From Deltaproteobacteria bacterium (GTDB lineage: Bacteria; Myxococcota_A; Polyangia; Polyangiales; Polyangiaceae): 64,000 bases of DNA. A program made the translations under genes and the position numbers. Within the stretch, counting starts at the first letter, position 1. Each line of letters begins with the position of its first letter. A model generated the notes under the pieces. The model was not told the DNA's origin. It did not search any database and saw nothing but the letters and a program-made list of their open reading frames with translations. Shown in pieces: positions 19,399-28,453 of the stretch. The stretch is taken from NCBI GenBank assembly GCA_003235365.1, contig QJWJ01000516.1, positions 1 through 64,000 on the forward strand, written 5' to 3'.

Positions 19399-20088
19399 AT
19401 GAACGCCGCCGCCCCCCAACCCGCAGACGAGCTGCCGGAAAACTCAGACGTCGGTCTGTTCCCGTTGCCCGACGTCGTCTTGCTACCCGGGATGTTGTTG
19501 CCGCTGCTGGTTTTCGAAGCGCGCTATCGCGCCTTGATCGCCGATGCAATCTCCGACGAGCTGCCGATTGGCGTCCCACGACTCAAGCCGGGCTACGAAT
19601 CGGAGTACGACGGCACGCCTCCGGTTTTCGATACGTTCGGCGTCGGGCGGCTGCTGGAGCATCGCCAACTGGCAGACGGCCGGTACCGCATCCTCGTACG
19701 CGGCATGGCGCGTGTGAAGCTCGTAGAGGAAATTCGGACTACTCCCTACCGCGTGGCTCGCGTCCGCCGCATCCACGACGTCCACCCCGATGCCGCAACG
19801 GGGCTGGCATTGGCATCCTTGCGACCCGAACTGGAGAGGCTTTCGGGGACGCTCGCCCGCCGCGTCGCTCACCCGGCGGACGTCTTGCTCGACGCCATCA
19901 AAGCGGCTGAATCGACGGGCGAATGCGCTGACTTGGTTGCGTCGACCCTGGTCGCCAACGTCGACCTGCGCCAGGCGCTGTTGGAAGAGCTCGAACCCCT
20001 CAATCGGATGACGGCACTCATCGCGTACCTCGGAGAGACTCTCGAGCGACTGGCGCCCAACAGCACCAAAGCACCCAATTGGAATTGA
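19399..20088 (+). CDS. Lon protease N-terminal (substrate-binding) domain protein
   Basis: 229 residues from ATG 19399. The sequence begins with the typical LON-domain strand pattern VGLFPLPDVVLLPGMLLPLLVFEARYRALI, followed by GVGRLLEHRQLADGRYRILVRGMARVKL. No AAA+ or protease domain follows, so this is a stand-alone LON-domain protein (YcaP/cereblon-like type), a family of uncertain role, possibly substrate recognition for proteolysis. The helical C-terminal half ends ETLERLAPN. It is cytoplasmic and convergent with the following lipoprotein gene. Confidence 0.9.
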   Translation: MNAAAPQPADELPENSDVGLFPLPDVVLLPGMLLPLLVFEARYRALIADAISDELPIGVPRLKPGYESEYDGTPPVFDTFGVGRLLEHRQLADGRYRILVRGMARVKLVEEIRTTPYRVARVRRIHDVHPDAATGLALASLRPELERLSGTLARRVAHPADVLLDAIKAAESTGECADLVASTLVANVDLRQALLEELEPLNRMTALIAYLGETLERLAPNSTKAPNWN

Positions 20089-20113
20089 ATCCGACCGCCA
20101 GCGTCGCCACGGT

Positions 20114-21289
20114 TCACAAGCGACGCCCCCGTCGCGAACGGTAGTCGAACACCATCAGCCATTGGCGTCCTCCGACCAACACCAGCGGTCGGCCATGGAC
20201 GAAGCACAGGTCGACCTGGGCGGCGAAGCCGTCAGTCGTGAACGTGGGGACGTCCGTGAGCGGCCAACGAGTCACCAGTCTGTCCCGCTCGAATACCTCC
20301 AGCGTCAGCTCGAGCCCCTGCCCCCGCTCGGCGGCGCTCAGCACCGCCATCGCACGTCCGGACGCGGCGTGCTGCAACGGGACCCCGGCCAGCTCGAGGG
20401 TCGCGACCACCGGGCGCCCCCTCGAGACTTCGATCTTCGACGCCAACCCCTTCTGGTCCACGACCCAATACCGGAGCTGTTCGTGGTCGGGCCAAAGCGC
20501 AACGATTGGACCACTCGGAGCGGGTAGTTGCAATGCTTCGCGTCGGCCACTCGCAAGCTGCATCAAGTGATCACCGGCAGTGTACAGCGCGCTGCCGTCA
20601 GCCATCAGCGTGAAGTGCCGGCGGTCGAACTCAGGCAAGGCACGCGACTCGCCAACGAGTGTCACGGGGAGCACGGCAACCGGAGCCCCGCCGCTGCCGT
20701 CAGCTACTCGAACCGAATCGCGAAGCTCGAAGTAGTGCAGATCCGGGTCGCGCAGGTATCGAACCCAAAACGCATCTACGTCCTGGGGATCGGGCCAGAC
20801 CTCGTACGGCCCGAGGCGCGGAATGCGTGTGAAAGCTCGTACTCCATCGTACCCGAAGTAATGGCGCTGAACTTGATTGACGCCGAACGCGACGACGTTG
20901 TCTTCTGCGACAGCAACCAAGTTCGACGGTTCGCTCAAAGGTAGTGAGGCGACTCGGGCGAATTGGGGAACCGCGTAAACCTCGTACCCTTGCTCCGTCA
21001 AACGCGCGACGCTGCGCCGACCACAGGCCAGCAACTGTGAACGCAGCTCGGGGGGGTTCGCGACAGGAGGTCGGCGCGGCAATTGATCCAGCGGGGCCGA
21101 CGGCATGACTTCACGCCCGGGGACACCGCTTGCGTACTCGCCACGAGTGCTCTGAACGACGTCGGGGTCGGCCTCGACGGCAGCCACCTCATGGCGTTCG
21201 GACTTGGTACGACAACCGAAAGCCAGCGACACCGCCCATACTCCCACCCACACCCGACGGGCGCACTTGGGGCTGGGGCTTCGATTCAC
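20114..21289 (-). CDS. Predicted lipoprotein of unknown function
   Basis: 391 residues from GTG 21289. That start gives a normal lipoprotein signal: basic KCARR, a hydrophobic run VWVGVWAVSLAFG and the lipobox Cys. The frame is open to an ATG at 21388, but that start leaves almost no room for a promoter with the divergent gene at 21410. The mature part reads like a series of beta-strands with YFGYDGVRAFTRIPRLGPYEVWPDP and repeated 'value then label' segments, reminiscent of a beta-propeller; no family was recognised. It is expected to be anchored to a membrane and face the periplasm or surface. Confidence 0.7.
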   Translation of the reverse strand: MNRSPSPKCARRVWVGVWAVSLAFGCRTKSERHEVAAVEADPDVVQSTRGEYASGVPGREVMPSAPLDQLPRRPPVANPPELRSQLLACGRRSVARLTEQGYEVYAVPQFARVASLPLSEPSNLVAVAEDNVVAFGVNQVQRHYFGYDGVRAFTRIPRLGPYEVWPDPQDVDAFWVRYLRDPDLHYFELRDSVRVADGSGGAPVAVLPVTLVGESRALPEFDRRHFTLMADGSALYTAGDHLMQLASGRREALQLPAPSGPIVALWPDHEQLRYWVVDQKGLASKIEVSRGRPVVATLELAGVPLQHAASGRAMAVLSAAERGQGLELTLEVFERDRLVTRWPLTDVPTFTTDGFAAQVDLCFVHGRPLVLVGGRQWLMVFDYRSRRGRRL

Positions 21290-21409
21290 GAGGGACGACA
21301 CGGCGGAAACTTTCCGCAGCTGGTGAGAACGAGTCGCGGTTTTGCGGCTGGCGAAGGTTTCGACGGCCGGCGACGAAGCCCGCACCATCCGAGGCAGTAT
21401 ACTGAAGCC

Positions 21410-22228
21410 ATGCCCAACGCAATCCCTCTGGTCACGTTTGCCGGCTGCTGCGCGTTGCTGTCAGTCAGCGGTTGCGAGGTCGACGTGGGTACGACCGATA
21501 CCCAGTCGGGCGTCGAACGGGGGGACGGAGGCGACTCGCTCGCCCCGCGCGAACCAGCCCCTGCACCGAACTCGGACCCCACGGCGTCGGGACCCCCACC
21601 TAATAACCCACAACCGACACAGACGTCAGCGTTCCCCTCACCTCGAACGCCCCGCCCGCCGTCCACCCCGATGCAGAACAACCCGGCGCCGGACTCCACG
21701 CCCGCTCCCTCGAACTCGCCGCTGCCGGCGCCGGAGCCGACTTCTGTGGGCGGCGGCGGCGGCCCGACCTCTCCTTCCGACGAGTGCGTGCCGGACTACG
21801 ACTGTGATCCTGAACCGCCAGATACAGGCGACCCCTACGCGGACTGCGTGACTCGGATAAATCAGTTTCGCTCCTGTGTTTGCCTACCACCGCTGCAGCG
21901 CAACGACTCGGCCGAAGGGTGCCTGAACGAACAGGCCGAGTACGATTCGAGCAACGGCGCCCACGCGGGCTTCTCCGACCGAATCTGCGACCCCAACGGA
22001 AACGCACAGAATGAATGTCCTGGTTGGGGTTCGCGACGCCAAGTCATCGACGGCTGCATCCGTATGATGTTCTACGAGGGGCCGCCAGCCGAAGAGCCGT
22101 GCGAAGGCAAGTGCTACAGCGACCACGGGCACTTCATCAACATGACATCGACCCGCTCCACGTCGGTGGCCTGCGGGTTCTACGACGACGGCGATGAGGT
22201 GTGGGCGGTTCAGAACTTCTTCCGTTGA
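21410..22228 (+). CDS. CAP/SCP-domain lipoprotein (divergent)
   Basis: 272 residues from ATG 21410. The signal ends in a lipobox (LLSVSGC). A long Pro/Ser/Thr-rich linker (residues about 35-125) precedes a cysteine-rich domain with ADCVTRINQFR, SSNGAHAGFSDR, IDGCIRMMFYEGPP and GHFINMTSTRSTSVACGFY. The last motif is the CAP-superfamily signature (GHxxNM...vxCGf). The domain has eight or more Cys, probably in disulfides. A second CAP-domain lipoprotein occurs at 44488. CAP proteins bind sterols, lipids or carbohydrates, or act as proteases in different organisms; the role here is unknown. Confidence 0.8.
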   Translation: MPNAIPLVTFAGCCALLSVSGCEVDVGTTDTQSGVERGDGGDSLAPREPAPAPNSDPTASGPPPNNPQPTQTSAFPSPRTPRPPSTPMQNNPAPDSTPAPSNSPLPAPEPTSVGGGGGPTSPSDECVPDYDCDPEPPDTGDPYADCVTRINQFRSCVCLPPLQRNDSAEGCLNEQAEYDSSNGAHAGFSDRICDPNGNAQNECPGWGSRRQVIDGCIRMMFYEGPPAEEPCEGKCYSDHGHFINMTSTRSTSVACGFYDDGDEVWAVQNFFR

Positions 22229-22268
22229 CACCAACCCCAACCGCACGGGACCGGGAGTCGGCACACAC

Positions 22269-23810
22269 TCACTCGAGCAACGGTTCGAGTTGCGTGTAGT
22301 CCAAGAAGTTGCCGGTCATCATGAGCAATGACATGACAGTCCACGACTCGTCGTAGTAGGCACCACCGACCAGCAAATCGAGGCCGCGAACCTCCGCGTA
22401 CGCGTCGTCCAGGAACTGCTGGTAGGCGGGGTTGCTCATCGCCCCTACCGCAGCTGTGCCGACGAATGCGGCAGAGAGACCCGAGTATTGGGCCCGCGGC
22501 GTCCCGTTCAAGTCGTAGCCGTCCGTCATGTTGGCAACACCGATGCCAGAGAAGAATGCCGACGTCTTCTGAACGTAATCGTAGGCTTGCATCTCTCCAC
22601 GTAGGCAGTAGTCGACCCCGATTCGAAATGGAGTTCGGCACGAATCGTACTGGTAGTGCGTCGGCGCATCCCCCCCGCCCCAGACCCCACCGTTGGGCTG
22701 GCCCTCACTGGTGGCCCAAGCTGGAACCAGGCCGTTGTCGGCGTTGCCGTTCTCCGCGTTGAGGCTGTTGTTCATCGTGTCGTAGCTCGTTTGCACGACG
22801 TCGAGCCACCCCTGATTGCCACTGACCTCCGCGAACACGCGATAGTAGTTCGGCATGAAGTAGGAGACGTTCACCGACTCCCAGCCGCCCCAGGAGTCTC
22901 CGGGCAAGAGCAGCTTGCCGTCCGCGATTTCGTGATCCCAAACACGCTGAATCATCGTGTTGGCGAGATTGAGGTAAGTGTCGTCGAGGCTTCCATTGCC
23001 CCCCCATTGGCGGTCTGCCATGACGAGCGCCCACGCGATGTCTTCATCGGCATCCGAAGCCGCACCCGAACCGAGCACGCCTCCCCCGTCTGAACTGATC
23101 AGCCAGTGCATCAACCCGGTATCGTTGAGCCACTGTTGCGAGTACCTCCACAACCCATCGAACAGTTCCTGATCGCCCATGTACACGGCGATCAACATGC
23201 CGTAGGCGATGCCCTCCGATACGGTGGAGTGGACGTCGTCCTGAATCACGGGGTCCGATTCCAGACGACGAATACGCAGCGCACCGTTGGCACCGTCGGC
23301 GGTGACGACGTCCGCCTTCCATTTCTCGAATGCCGCTACGACGTCGGCATTGTCGTAGTTCGTCGGGTAGTTGCAGAACTCGGAGTGCCGGTTCTGGGGA
23401 AACGGGAAGTTCACGCCGTTCGCGGCGGGAGTCGGTCCTCGCATCGCCATCGCCTGCGCGGGCTCCGGCGCTGGGCCATTTGGCTCGCCGGAAGCCGTAC
23501 CGACAGGTTGAGGGGACTCCACTGGCTCACCGACGAACGGCAGCTCGGGCGCCAGCGGCGTGCTCGGCTGAACGCCGGGCCCCACCCCCGTGGAGGATCC
23601 CGCCGAGCTTCCAACGTCCGGATCAGTGCTGCTTGCATTGGCAGCAGGCTGGTCCACGCCAGGCAGCGGTGGCCCCTGGACGTAGACGATTTCGGGCTCG
23701 GTGTCGGGCGAAGCGCACCCAAACGTTGCTGCGACCATCCCCAACCCGCCCAAGGCGCTGCGGGAACTGCGGGAGAGACCACGGGGACGGGGACGACGCC
23801 AAGTGCTCAC
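22269..23810 (-). CDS. GH8-family glycoside hydrolase, lipoprotein
   Basis: 513 residues. The signal has an Arg-rich start and lipobox (MVAATFGC). A linker of about 100 Pro/Gly/Ser-rich residues precedes a GH8 catalytic domain with the proton-donor motif TVSEGIAYGMLIAV and the conserved acidic SDADEDIAWAL segment. Aromatic active-site motifs such as SWGGWESVNVSYFMPNYYRVF follow. GH8 enzymes cut beta-1,4 glucans (cellulose, chitosan, lichenan, xylan). Membrane anchoring plus an extended linker suggests surface display. It is close to the LPMO-like gene (18155), which could act on the same kind of polymer. It is convergent with the CAP-domain gene. Confidence 0.93.
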   Translation of the reverse strand: MSTWRRPRPRGLSRSSRSALGGLGMVAATFGCASPDTEPEIVYVQGPPLPGVDQPAANASSTDPDVGSSAGSSTGVGPGVQPSTPLAPELPFVGEPVESPQPVGTASGEPNGPAPEPAQAMAMRGPTPAANGVNFPFPQNRHSEFCNYPTNYDNADVVAAFEKWKADVVTADGANGALRIRRLESDPVIQDDVHSTVSEGIAYGMLIAVYMGDQELFDGLWRYSQQWLNDTGLMHWLISSDGGGVLGSGAASDADEDIAWALVMADRQWGGNGSLDDTYLNLANTMIQRVWDHEIADGKLLLPGDSWGGWESVNVSYFMPNYYRVFAEVSGNQGWLDVVQTSYDTMNNSLNAENGNADNGLVPAWATSEGQPNGGVWGGGDAPTHYQYDSCRTPFRIGVDYCLRGEMQAYDYVQKTSAFFSGIGVANMTDGYDLNGTPRAQYSGLSAAFVGTAAVGAMSNPAYQQFLDDAYAEVRGLDLLVGGAYYDESWTVMSLLMMTGNFLDYTQLEPLLE

Positions 23811-24297
23811 TGCTCACGTATAACCCACCTCCCCGGGCGTCTTGGCGCAACCGTCGCCCCCCACGGTCGGCTCGAAACTTTTGCGATGCTCGCGGAACCC
23901 AATGCCAAGTTTGGGGCACTCCTGGAAACGCGCGCGATCCGGCTCCTCGCGACGCCCAACGCCAGCTCGGTATTCGAGGCGCTTGCCAGGCAAACACCGC
24001 CGAACCAACGGCGCTAAATGGGCGAGCACGATTGTCGGTCAGCTTTTCAGGCCCCGTTGGGTGAGGGCCCGAAGAACCGCCCCAGTTGCAGTCGCTTTCT
24101 CGACTCCTTTCTCTGTTGCTTCGGATGAGCGTTCGCGAATCGCGAACGCTCATCTGGCGAAGGCGATTCTGAAAGTCGGCACGGCGTTTGAACCGACGGC
24201 GGACAAATCGGCTCTGTCGACTGATACTGCTGCGTTCGTCCGGGCCCGGGGTGGGTTCCCTCTTTACAGGCGTCCGACGAAGACCGATGACCGACGA
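23811..24297. other. Intergenic region with a palindromic repeat
   Basis: About 490 bases between the divergent GH8 and EVE genes. An open frame crosses it, but its translation is unlike protein and the EVE domain begins only after 24298. It carries copy 1 of a 29-base palindrome (24125-24153) and the short block gggcgagcacg (24018-24028), which also occurs beside copy 2 at 60511. Confidence 0.6.
24125..24153. repeat. Dispersed 29-base palindrome, copy 1
   Basis: Two 14-base arms (ATGAGCGTTCGCGA and its exact reverse complement) flank a single central A. The identical 29-mer occurs at 60538-60566 and a half copy at 61144-61157. The next flanking pair is G-C here but A-T in copy 2, so pairing is kept although the bases differ. 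An upstream ctctgtt block is also shared with copy 2. It is probably a REP-like or other dispersed palindromic element. Confidence 0.85.
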
Positions 24298-24741
24298 GTG
24301 CGCACCTGGCTCGTCAAGACAGAACCGGAGACGTACAGTTGGGACGACCTAGTGCGTGACGGCGTGGGGTGTTGGGACGGCGTACGCAACGTCGAAGCGC
24401 GCAACAATCTGCGTGCCATGGAAGTTGGGGATACCGTCTTCGTCTACCACTCCGGCAAAGCGCGTTGCATCGTCGGAGTGGCCCGAGTCACGCGCACGGC
24501 GTATCGCGACCCGAGCTCCAGCCGAGCGATCTGGTCGGCGGTCGATCTAGCCGCGGAGATGGCCCTCGACCAGCCTGTAACCTTGGCGACGATCAAAGGG
24601 GACGGGTCGTTGGCCACTTGTCCCCTCGCGAGGCGAGCCAGACTGAGCGTGATGCCGGTAGAGGCTGCTCACGCCGCGCGGATTCTGGAGCTCGCCAAAA
24701 CGCCCGTGCCGGACGGCGATGCAGGCGAGCGAGCCCCCTGA
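24298..24741 (+). CDS. EVE-domain protein
   Basis: 147 residues from GTG 24298. It opens with WLVKTEPETYSWDDL and continues with WDGVRNVEARNNLRAMEVGDTVFVYHSG, which define the EVE family (PUA-like fold). These small cytoplasmic proteins are thought to bind modified bases in nucleic acids; the bacterial single-domain members have no settled role. The open frame runs far upstream, but that part is not protein-like and includes a palindromic repeat, so the start is set where the domain begins. No convincing ribosome site is visible. Convergent with the AgmX-like gene. Confidence 0.88.
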   Translation: MRTWLVKTEPETYSWDDLVRDGVGCWDGVRNVEARNNLRAMEVGDTVFVYHSGKARCIVGVARVTRTAYRDPSSSRAIWSAVDLAAEMALDQPVTLATIKGDGSLATCPLARRARLSVMPVEAAHAARILELAKTPVPDGDAGERAP

Positions 24742-24748
24742 CCTTCTT

Positions 24749-27346
24749 TCAACGCAACGTGATCGGATAAGCGACAGTCAACGATCCGGACTCGAAACGC
24801 GGAATGACCACACTCTTGCCAAACAGGATCAGGCAGTCCGCAACTGGCGCGCTGGCAATGGGTTCACCGCGCACCGACACGTTCGCCACGCGCCCATCGG
24901 TCCCAAAGGTCATCACGACGGTGGCGTCGCCAGTGGCGCGACCACCGAGGTGGCACTTTTCAGCCCGCTTCATCCGAAGTCGGGTGCGATATTGAACTCC
25001 CGCCATGTTGACGCCCGCAGGGACCTCACCCATCGCCTGGGCTACCCCGGGTTGGGGCTCGGGCAAAGGCGCGTCGGCCGCAGCAGCGGCAGGCTCTGCA
25101 GCGAGTGCTGCTTCTTCAGCCCTGTCTGGCTCGGGTGCGATGTCCGCCGCAGCTTCAGGTGGGGTCGGTGCGTCGTCCTCGGGGGCGTCGGCGACCTCGG
25201 CACCTTCGACCGTCTCGGTGTCGACCTGCGCTTGCGCCTGCTCCTGGGAGTCTTCAGCTGGAGCATCCTTCGCCTCGGCGATCGCCGCGATGTCATCAGC
25301 AGCCGGAGCTGGGTCATCAGCCGGGGCTGGGTCCGGGTTCACTGCGGCCGGTGCTTGCGCGACGGCTGGGGGAGCAGGGGGCGCAGCAACGACGTCTGCA
25401 GCAGCGGCGCTCGGAGCGTCGGGACCTGTCGACGTCTGGACGGGCATGATCGACGCGAGATACGGCTGAACGGCAGGCGGCAGTTTGAGATCCCCGCGAT
25501 ACACGAGGTAACCCACGCCGCTGATGCCACCCAACACGGTGACCAGCGACGCCAGCAGCCAGAGCCCTCGGCGGCGACGCGGTGGTGCCACCGCTTCAGC
25601 GGGAAGCGACTGAGCGATCTGCGGTGAGACGTCTGACGTTGGGCCCTCCCACTCACCAGCGTCGGTAGGAGGCGAAGCGTCGGCAGGTGGTGAGGCGTCG
25701 GCAGGTGGTGAGGCGTCGGCAGGTGGTGAGGCGTCGGCAGGTGGCGAGACGTCGGCAGGAAGCGAAGGCTCGACAGGGGGAGAAACGGCCGGAGTCGCCG
25801 CTGGAATGCCCAGACCCGCCGATCCCGTCCCCATCAAGCCCAAAGCGCTCACAGCGGCTTGGGCTGCTTCGGACGCCAACTCGGGTGGCGTTCCCACTAC
25901 GGTTGGCTCGTTGTGAACGGACGTATCGTCCAACGAGTTGGAGGTGGCGGAGTTCGCCGTCGCGGCGGCGTCGGTCGCAGCGGCGTCGTCATCGACGACG
26001 GTCGGGCGCCCGTGCTCCTCTTCGGCGCCTGGAGTCGATTGTGACTCTGCTGGGTCGAAGGTGAACTGGTCCCCCGACGCGTCTGTCGGTTGGGCGTGCG
26101 ACGCGTCCGCTGGCGCTACTGCAGCGACCGGCGACGACTCCCCCTCGGCGCGCAACGTTTGGAGCGCACTCGGTCCAGGCGGAGGAGCCAACCCCAGCAT
26201 CGTCCCGCCCCCGAGCTTGTGGCGCCCACCGAGGGGCATCCCGCCACCGAGAGAGGTCTTGGCGAGAGGCGACACGGATTCCACCTTGACGGTGGCACTT
26301 GGTGGCGCGGCATTCGCCGCTGCTCCCATCGACGCGGTTCCCTCGGAGATCGCCGGAGCCGTGTCTTGCCGTGGGCGAAAGTTGGCGGGCGGAGCAACGC
26401 CCATCATCGTTGCCTTCATCCCGGGATTCCGACGGGGCGGCGGACGTCCAGGTCCCCGCGGTGGAGCCGGAGGGGCTTGCCGCTGGTGAACACGAGTCTC
26501 CGGCTCGAGTTCCTCGACGAGATCAATCTCCGGCGGTTCCGACTCCGTCGCTGCCACCGCCGCCATCGCCGGCTGCGAGGCGGAACTCCGAGAACTTCGC
26601 GACAACGCGTTGGACATCGGCGACGGCCCCCGATCTGCGCTGCCCGCAGAGGACGACATCTCAGCAGCCGGACTCTGCTGAGCCGCTGCCGTCACCAGCT
26701 TGGTGCGACCGATCGGGATGGCTGCGTCCATCGCCACCGCTGGCATCGGACGAGAGATCGAAGAGGGTTGTCCAACTTTGGGCAGCGGAACCCGGATGTT
26801 CGACTTCTTGATCTCGGAACTCGCGCGTGATGAACCCGCGAGGGCGGCTCGCGTCGGTGCTCGCGGCGACGCGGCCTTGGGTTTGGCGCTCGGCAGTTCG
26901 GCTTTGACAGCTGGGGCATGTGCGTTCGATACGCTGGGCAAGTCGGCAGCGGCGTCGTCATTCGCCCTGGGCTTCACACTGGGCAAGTCCGGAGACGACT
27001 TCGCCGACGCGACCACCGCGGCGCGGTTCGCGCTCGAACTGCGCGAGCTCGCCGCTTTCCCTGCGGGCTTGACGCTGGGCAGGCTGACCTCTGGCTTGTC
27101 CTCATTCTGATCACGGGCCTGCGCTGCATCCACTCTCCGCGACTGCATCACTGCCACGCCCCCTTTGCTTTTGGGCTTCGCAGCAGCCGGCTGCTCCGAG
27201 CGCGGTCTCGTGCCATCGACGCGAATCGACTTCTTGCAATGCTTGCAAGTCAATTCGACGACGCGGCCGGCAATACGTTCATCATATACGGTATCCGAAA
27301 GTGCAAATCGCGAGCTACAGGCAGCGCACTGAACTGTGAAGGGCAT
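24749..27346 (-). CDS. Zinc-ribbon, Pro/Ala-rich, TonB-like C-terminal protein (AgmX type)
   Basis: 865 residues. Residues 1-45 form an MJ0042-type zinc ribbon (two CxxC pairs: CAAC and CKHC). Residues about 50-585 are low complexity (Ala, Pro, Ser, with acidic runs). One membrane helix (LWLLASLVTVLGGISGVGYLVY, about 590-613) follows an Arg cluster. After a second Pro/Ala/Glu-rich spacer, the last 90 residues resemble an energy-transducer C-terminal domain (GVQYRTRLRMKRAEKC...GDATVVMTFGTDGRVANVSV). This order resembles myxobacterial AgmX/GltJ proteins of the gliding machinery, with the zinc ribbon in the cytoplasm and the C-terminus in the periplasm. The gliding role is inferred by resemblance only; no other motility gene is adjacent. 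Confidence 0.8.
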   Translation of the reverse strand: MPFTVQCAACSSRFALSDTVYDERIAGRVVELTCKHCKKSIRVDGTRPRSEQPAAAKPKSKGGVAVMQSRRVDAAQARDQNEDKPEVSLPSVKPAGKAASSRSSSANRAAVVASAKSSPDLPSVKPRANDDAAADLPSVSNAHAPAVKAELPSAKPKAASPRAPTRAALAGSSRASSEIKKSNIRVPLPKVGQPSSISRPMPAVAMDAAIPIGRTKLVTAAAQQSPAAEMSSSAGSADRGPSPMSNALSRSSRSSASQPAMAAVAATESEPPEIDLVEELEPETRVHQRQAPPAPPRGPGRPPPRRNPGMKATMMGVAPPANFRPRQDTAPAISEGTASMGAAANAAPPSATVKVESVSPLAKTSLGGGMPLGGRHKLGGGTMLGLAPPPGPSALQTLRAEGESSPVAAVAPADASHAQPTDASGDQFTFDPAESQSTPGAEEEHGRPTVVDDDAAATDAAATANSATSNSLDDTSVHNEPTVVGTPPELASEAAQAAVSALGLMGTGSAGLGIPAATPAVSPPVEPSLPADVSPPADASPPADASPPADASPPADASPPTDAGEWEGPTSDVSPQIAQSLPAEAVAPPRRRRGLWLLASLVTVLGGISGVGYLVYRGDLKLPPAVQPYLASIMPVQTSTGPDAPSAAAADVVAAPPAPPAVAQAPAAVNPDPAPADDPAPAADDIAAIAEAKDAPAEDSQEQAQAQVDTETVEGAEVADAPEDDAPTPPEAAADIAPEPDRAEEAALAAEPAAAAADAPLPEPQPGVAQAMGEVPAGVNMAGVQYRTRLRMKRAEKCHLGGRATGDATVVMTFGTDGRVANVSVRGEPIASAPVADCLILFGKSVVIPRFESGSLTVAYPITLR
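25677..25766 (-). repeat. 18-base tandem repeat within coding sequence
   Basis: Four nearly identical copies of an 18-base unit (gcgtcggcaggtggtgag) and a diverged fifth encode a run of Ser-Pro-Pro-Ala-Asp-Ala hexapeptides just before the membrane helix of the AgmX-type protein. A likely site of slipped-strand length variation. Confidence 0.9.
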
Positions 27347-27951
27347 GACGGTTCAAACGTATCCCGCACCAACGCGGTACGCCATCAGCTCGTCATTGGA
27401 ACATCAATCGGGTATGTGTCAGCCACAGGTGTACGTCACGCTCCGCGCAGTACGACGGCTCGACGTGAGTATCAGAAAACCTCGCACACCCGGCGTTGTG
27501 CGCGCCGCGAATTAATTGGTGGTTTTCCCCGTTTTCAGGGTGTCTCTCCCACACTACTCACATTTGATCAGCGACGCTTGGCATCGTCCATGGCGACGAG
27601 ATGCCGTTTGGGTTGCGGTCACAGCGAAAGCAGTGCGTGATCGGGACAAACAGTGGGACTGTAGCGAGGTCCTCGGAGACCCAGCATGCGCTACGGAAGC
27701 CCGAGTCCTCGCCCAAACGCACAACGAGCAGGGGCAATCCGATGTGGGGTTTCTCGCGCAATGACAGGAACAATCCAGCGGTGGCCAATGGATGTGCGGA
27801 GTGTGCTCCGGGCTTTTCAGAGCGCCCCTGAACGGGTAAGACCAGCGCCGTGTTTGCATCGGGAACGAGTCGAGCGGCGCAACTGCCCGCGCAGGCAGCC
27901 GGGCGGGGTTTGCCCCAAACGCTAGAGGGCCCAGCCCGCAAGGTGGTTGGA
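27347..27951. other. Gene-poor region of 600 bases
   Basis: This separates the divergent AgmX-type and small lipoprotein genes. Open frames exist on both strands (for example 27558-28094 on the minus strand), but they lack recognisable domains or ribosome sites, and the longest overlaps the lipoprotein gene antisense. The stretch 27460-27560 is AT-richer than its surroundings. It could hold regulatory DNA or a degraded gene; nothing firmer can be said. Confidence 0.5.
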
Positions 27952-28422
27952 ATGATCGTGGCCCTTCTTTTCGGCATGCCACTGCTGGCGCTGCCCGCGT
28001 GCAACATGTTCGAGCGAACGAAGCTGTGCTCGCAGTTGTCCGAAGCCAGTGAGGAGACGTTACTCCGAGTTGCGGAGCTGGACTCGACCACCAATTCGGC
28101 CGCGCCCGCGGACGCCTACGCCGAGATCGCCCGACAGTACGAGCAGTTGGATGAACGACTGGCCCCCCTTTCCGAAGTGTCGGACAAGGAGCTCGCCGGT
28201 GCGGTTTCGGCCTATAGAACCGTGTTGCGAAGCAGCGCCCGCGAGTGCGAGCGGTACGCGATGCGACTTGCCGAGTTGAAGCGGGCAACCGAGCAAGACG
28301 AGAAGTCGAAAGTCGCGGCGACGACGCGACAGCTGACTTCGCTCAGAAACCGCATGGAGAAGAATCAGAGCGCCTACGCCGCGGCATCGGAACGAATCGC
28401 TCGGCTGTGCGCGCCCAAGTGA
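27952..28422 (+). CDS. Small predicted lipoprotein with helical mature part
   Basis: 156 residues from ATG 27952, preceded by AAGGTGG. A short signal ends in the lipobox LLALPAC. The mature part is rich in Ala, Glu, Arg and Lys, with long helices (DAYAEIARQYEQLDERLAPL; AMRLAELKRATEQDEKSK) likely to form coiled coil, and has paired Cys (CSQL...ECERY...RLCAPK). No family was recognised. Expected location is the periplasmic face of a membrane. The upstream frame, open from 27850, is not protein-like. Confidence 0.75.
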   Translation: MIVALLFGMPLLALPACNMFERTKLCSQLSEASEETLLRVAELDSTTNSAAPADAYAEIARQYEQLDERLAPLSEVSDKELAGAVSAYRTVLRSSARECERYAMRLAELKRATEQDEKSKVAATTRQLTSLRNRMEKNQSAYAAASERIARLCAPK

Positions 28423-28453
28423 GTTCTGTCGGCGTGGGCCACACCCGCGGGGG

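Noticed and set aside
25677-25766. Regular 18-base repeats resembling a small CRISPR array
   Set aside because: The units are contiguous with no spacers, stay in frame and encode SPPADA repeats.
27558-28094. 178-residue open frame on the minus strand in the gene-poor stretch
   Set aside because: It overlaps the small lipoprotein gene antisense, lacks a ribosome site and shows no domain, although its middle part reads somewhat like protein.
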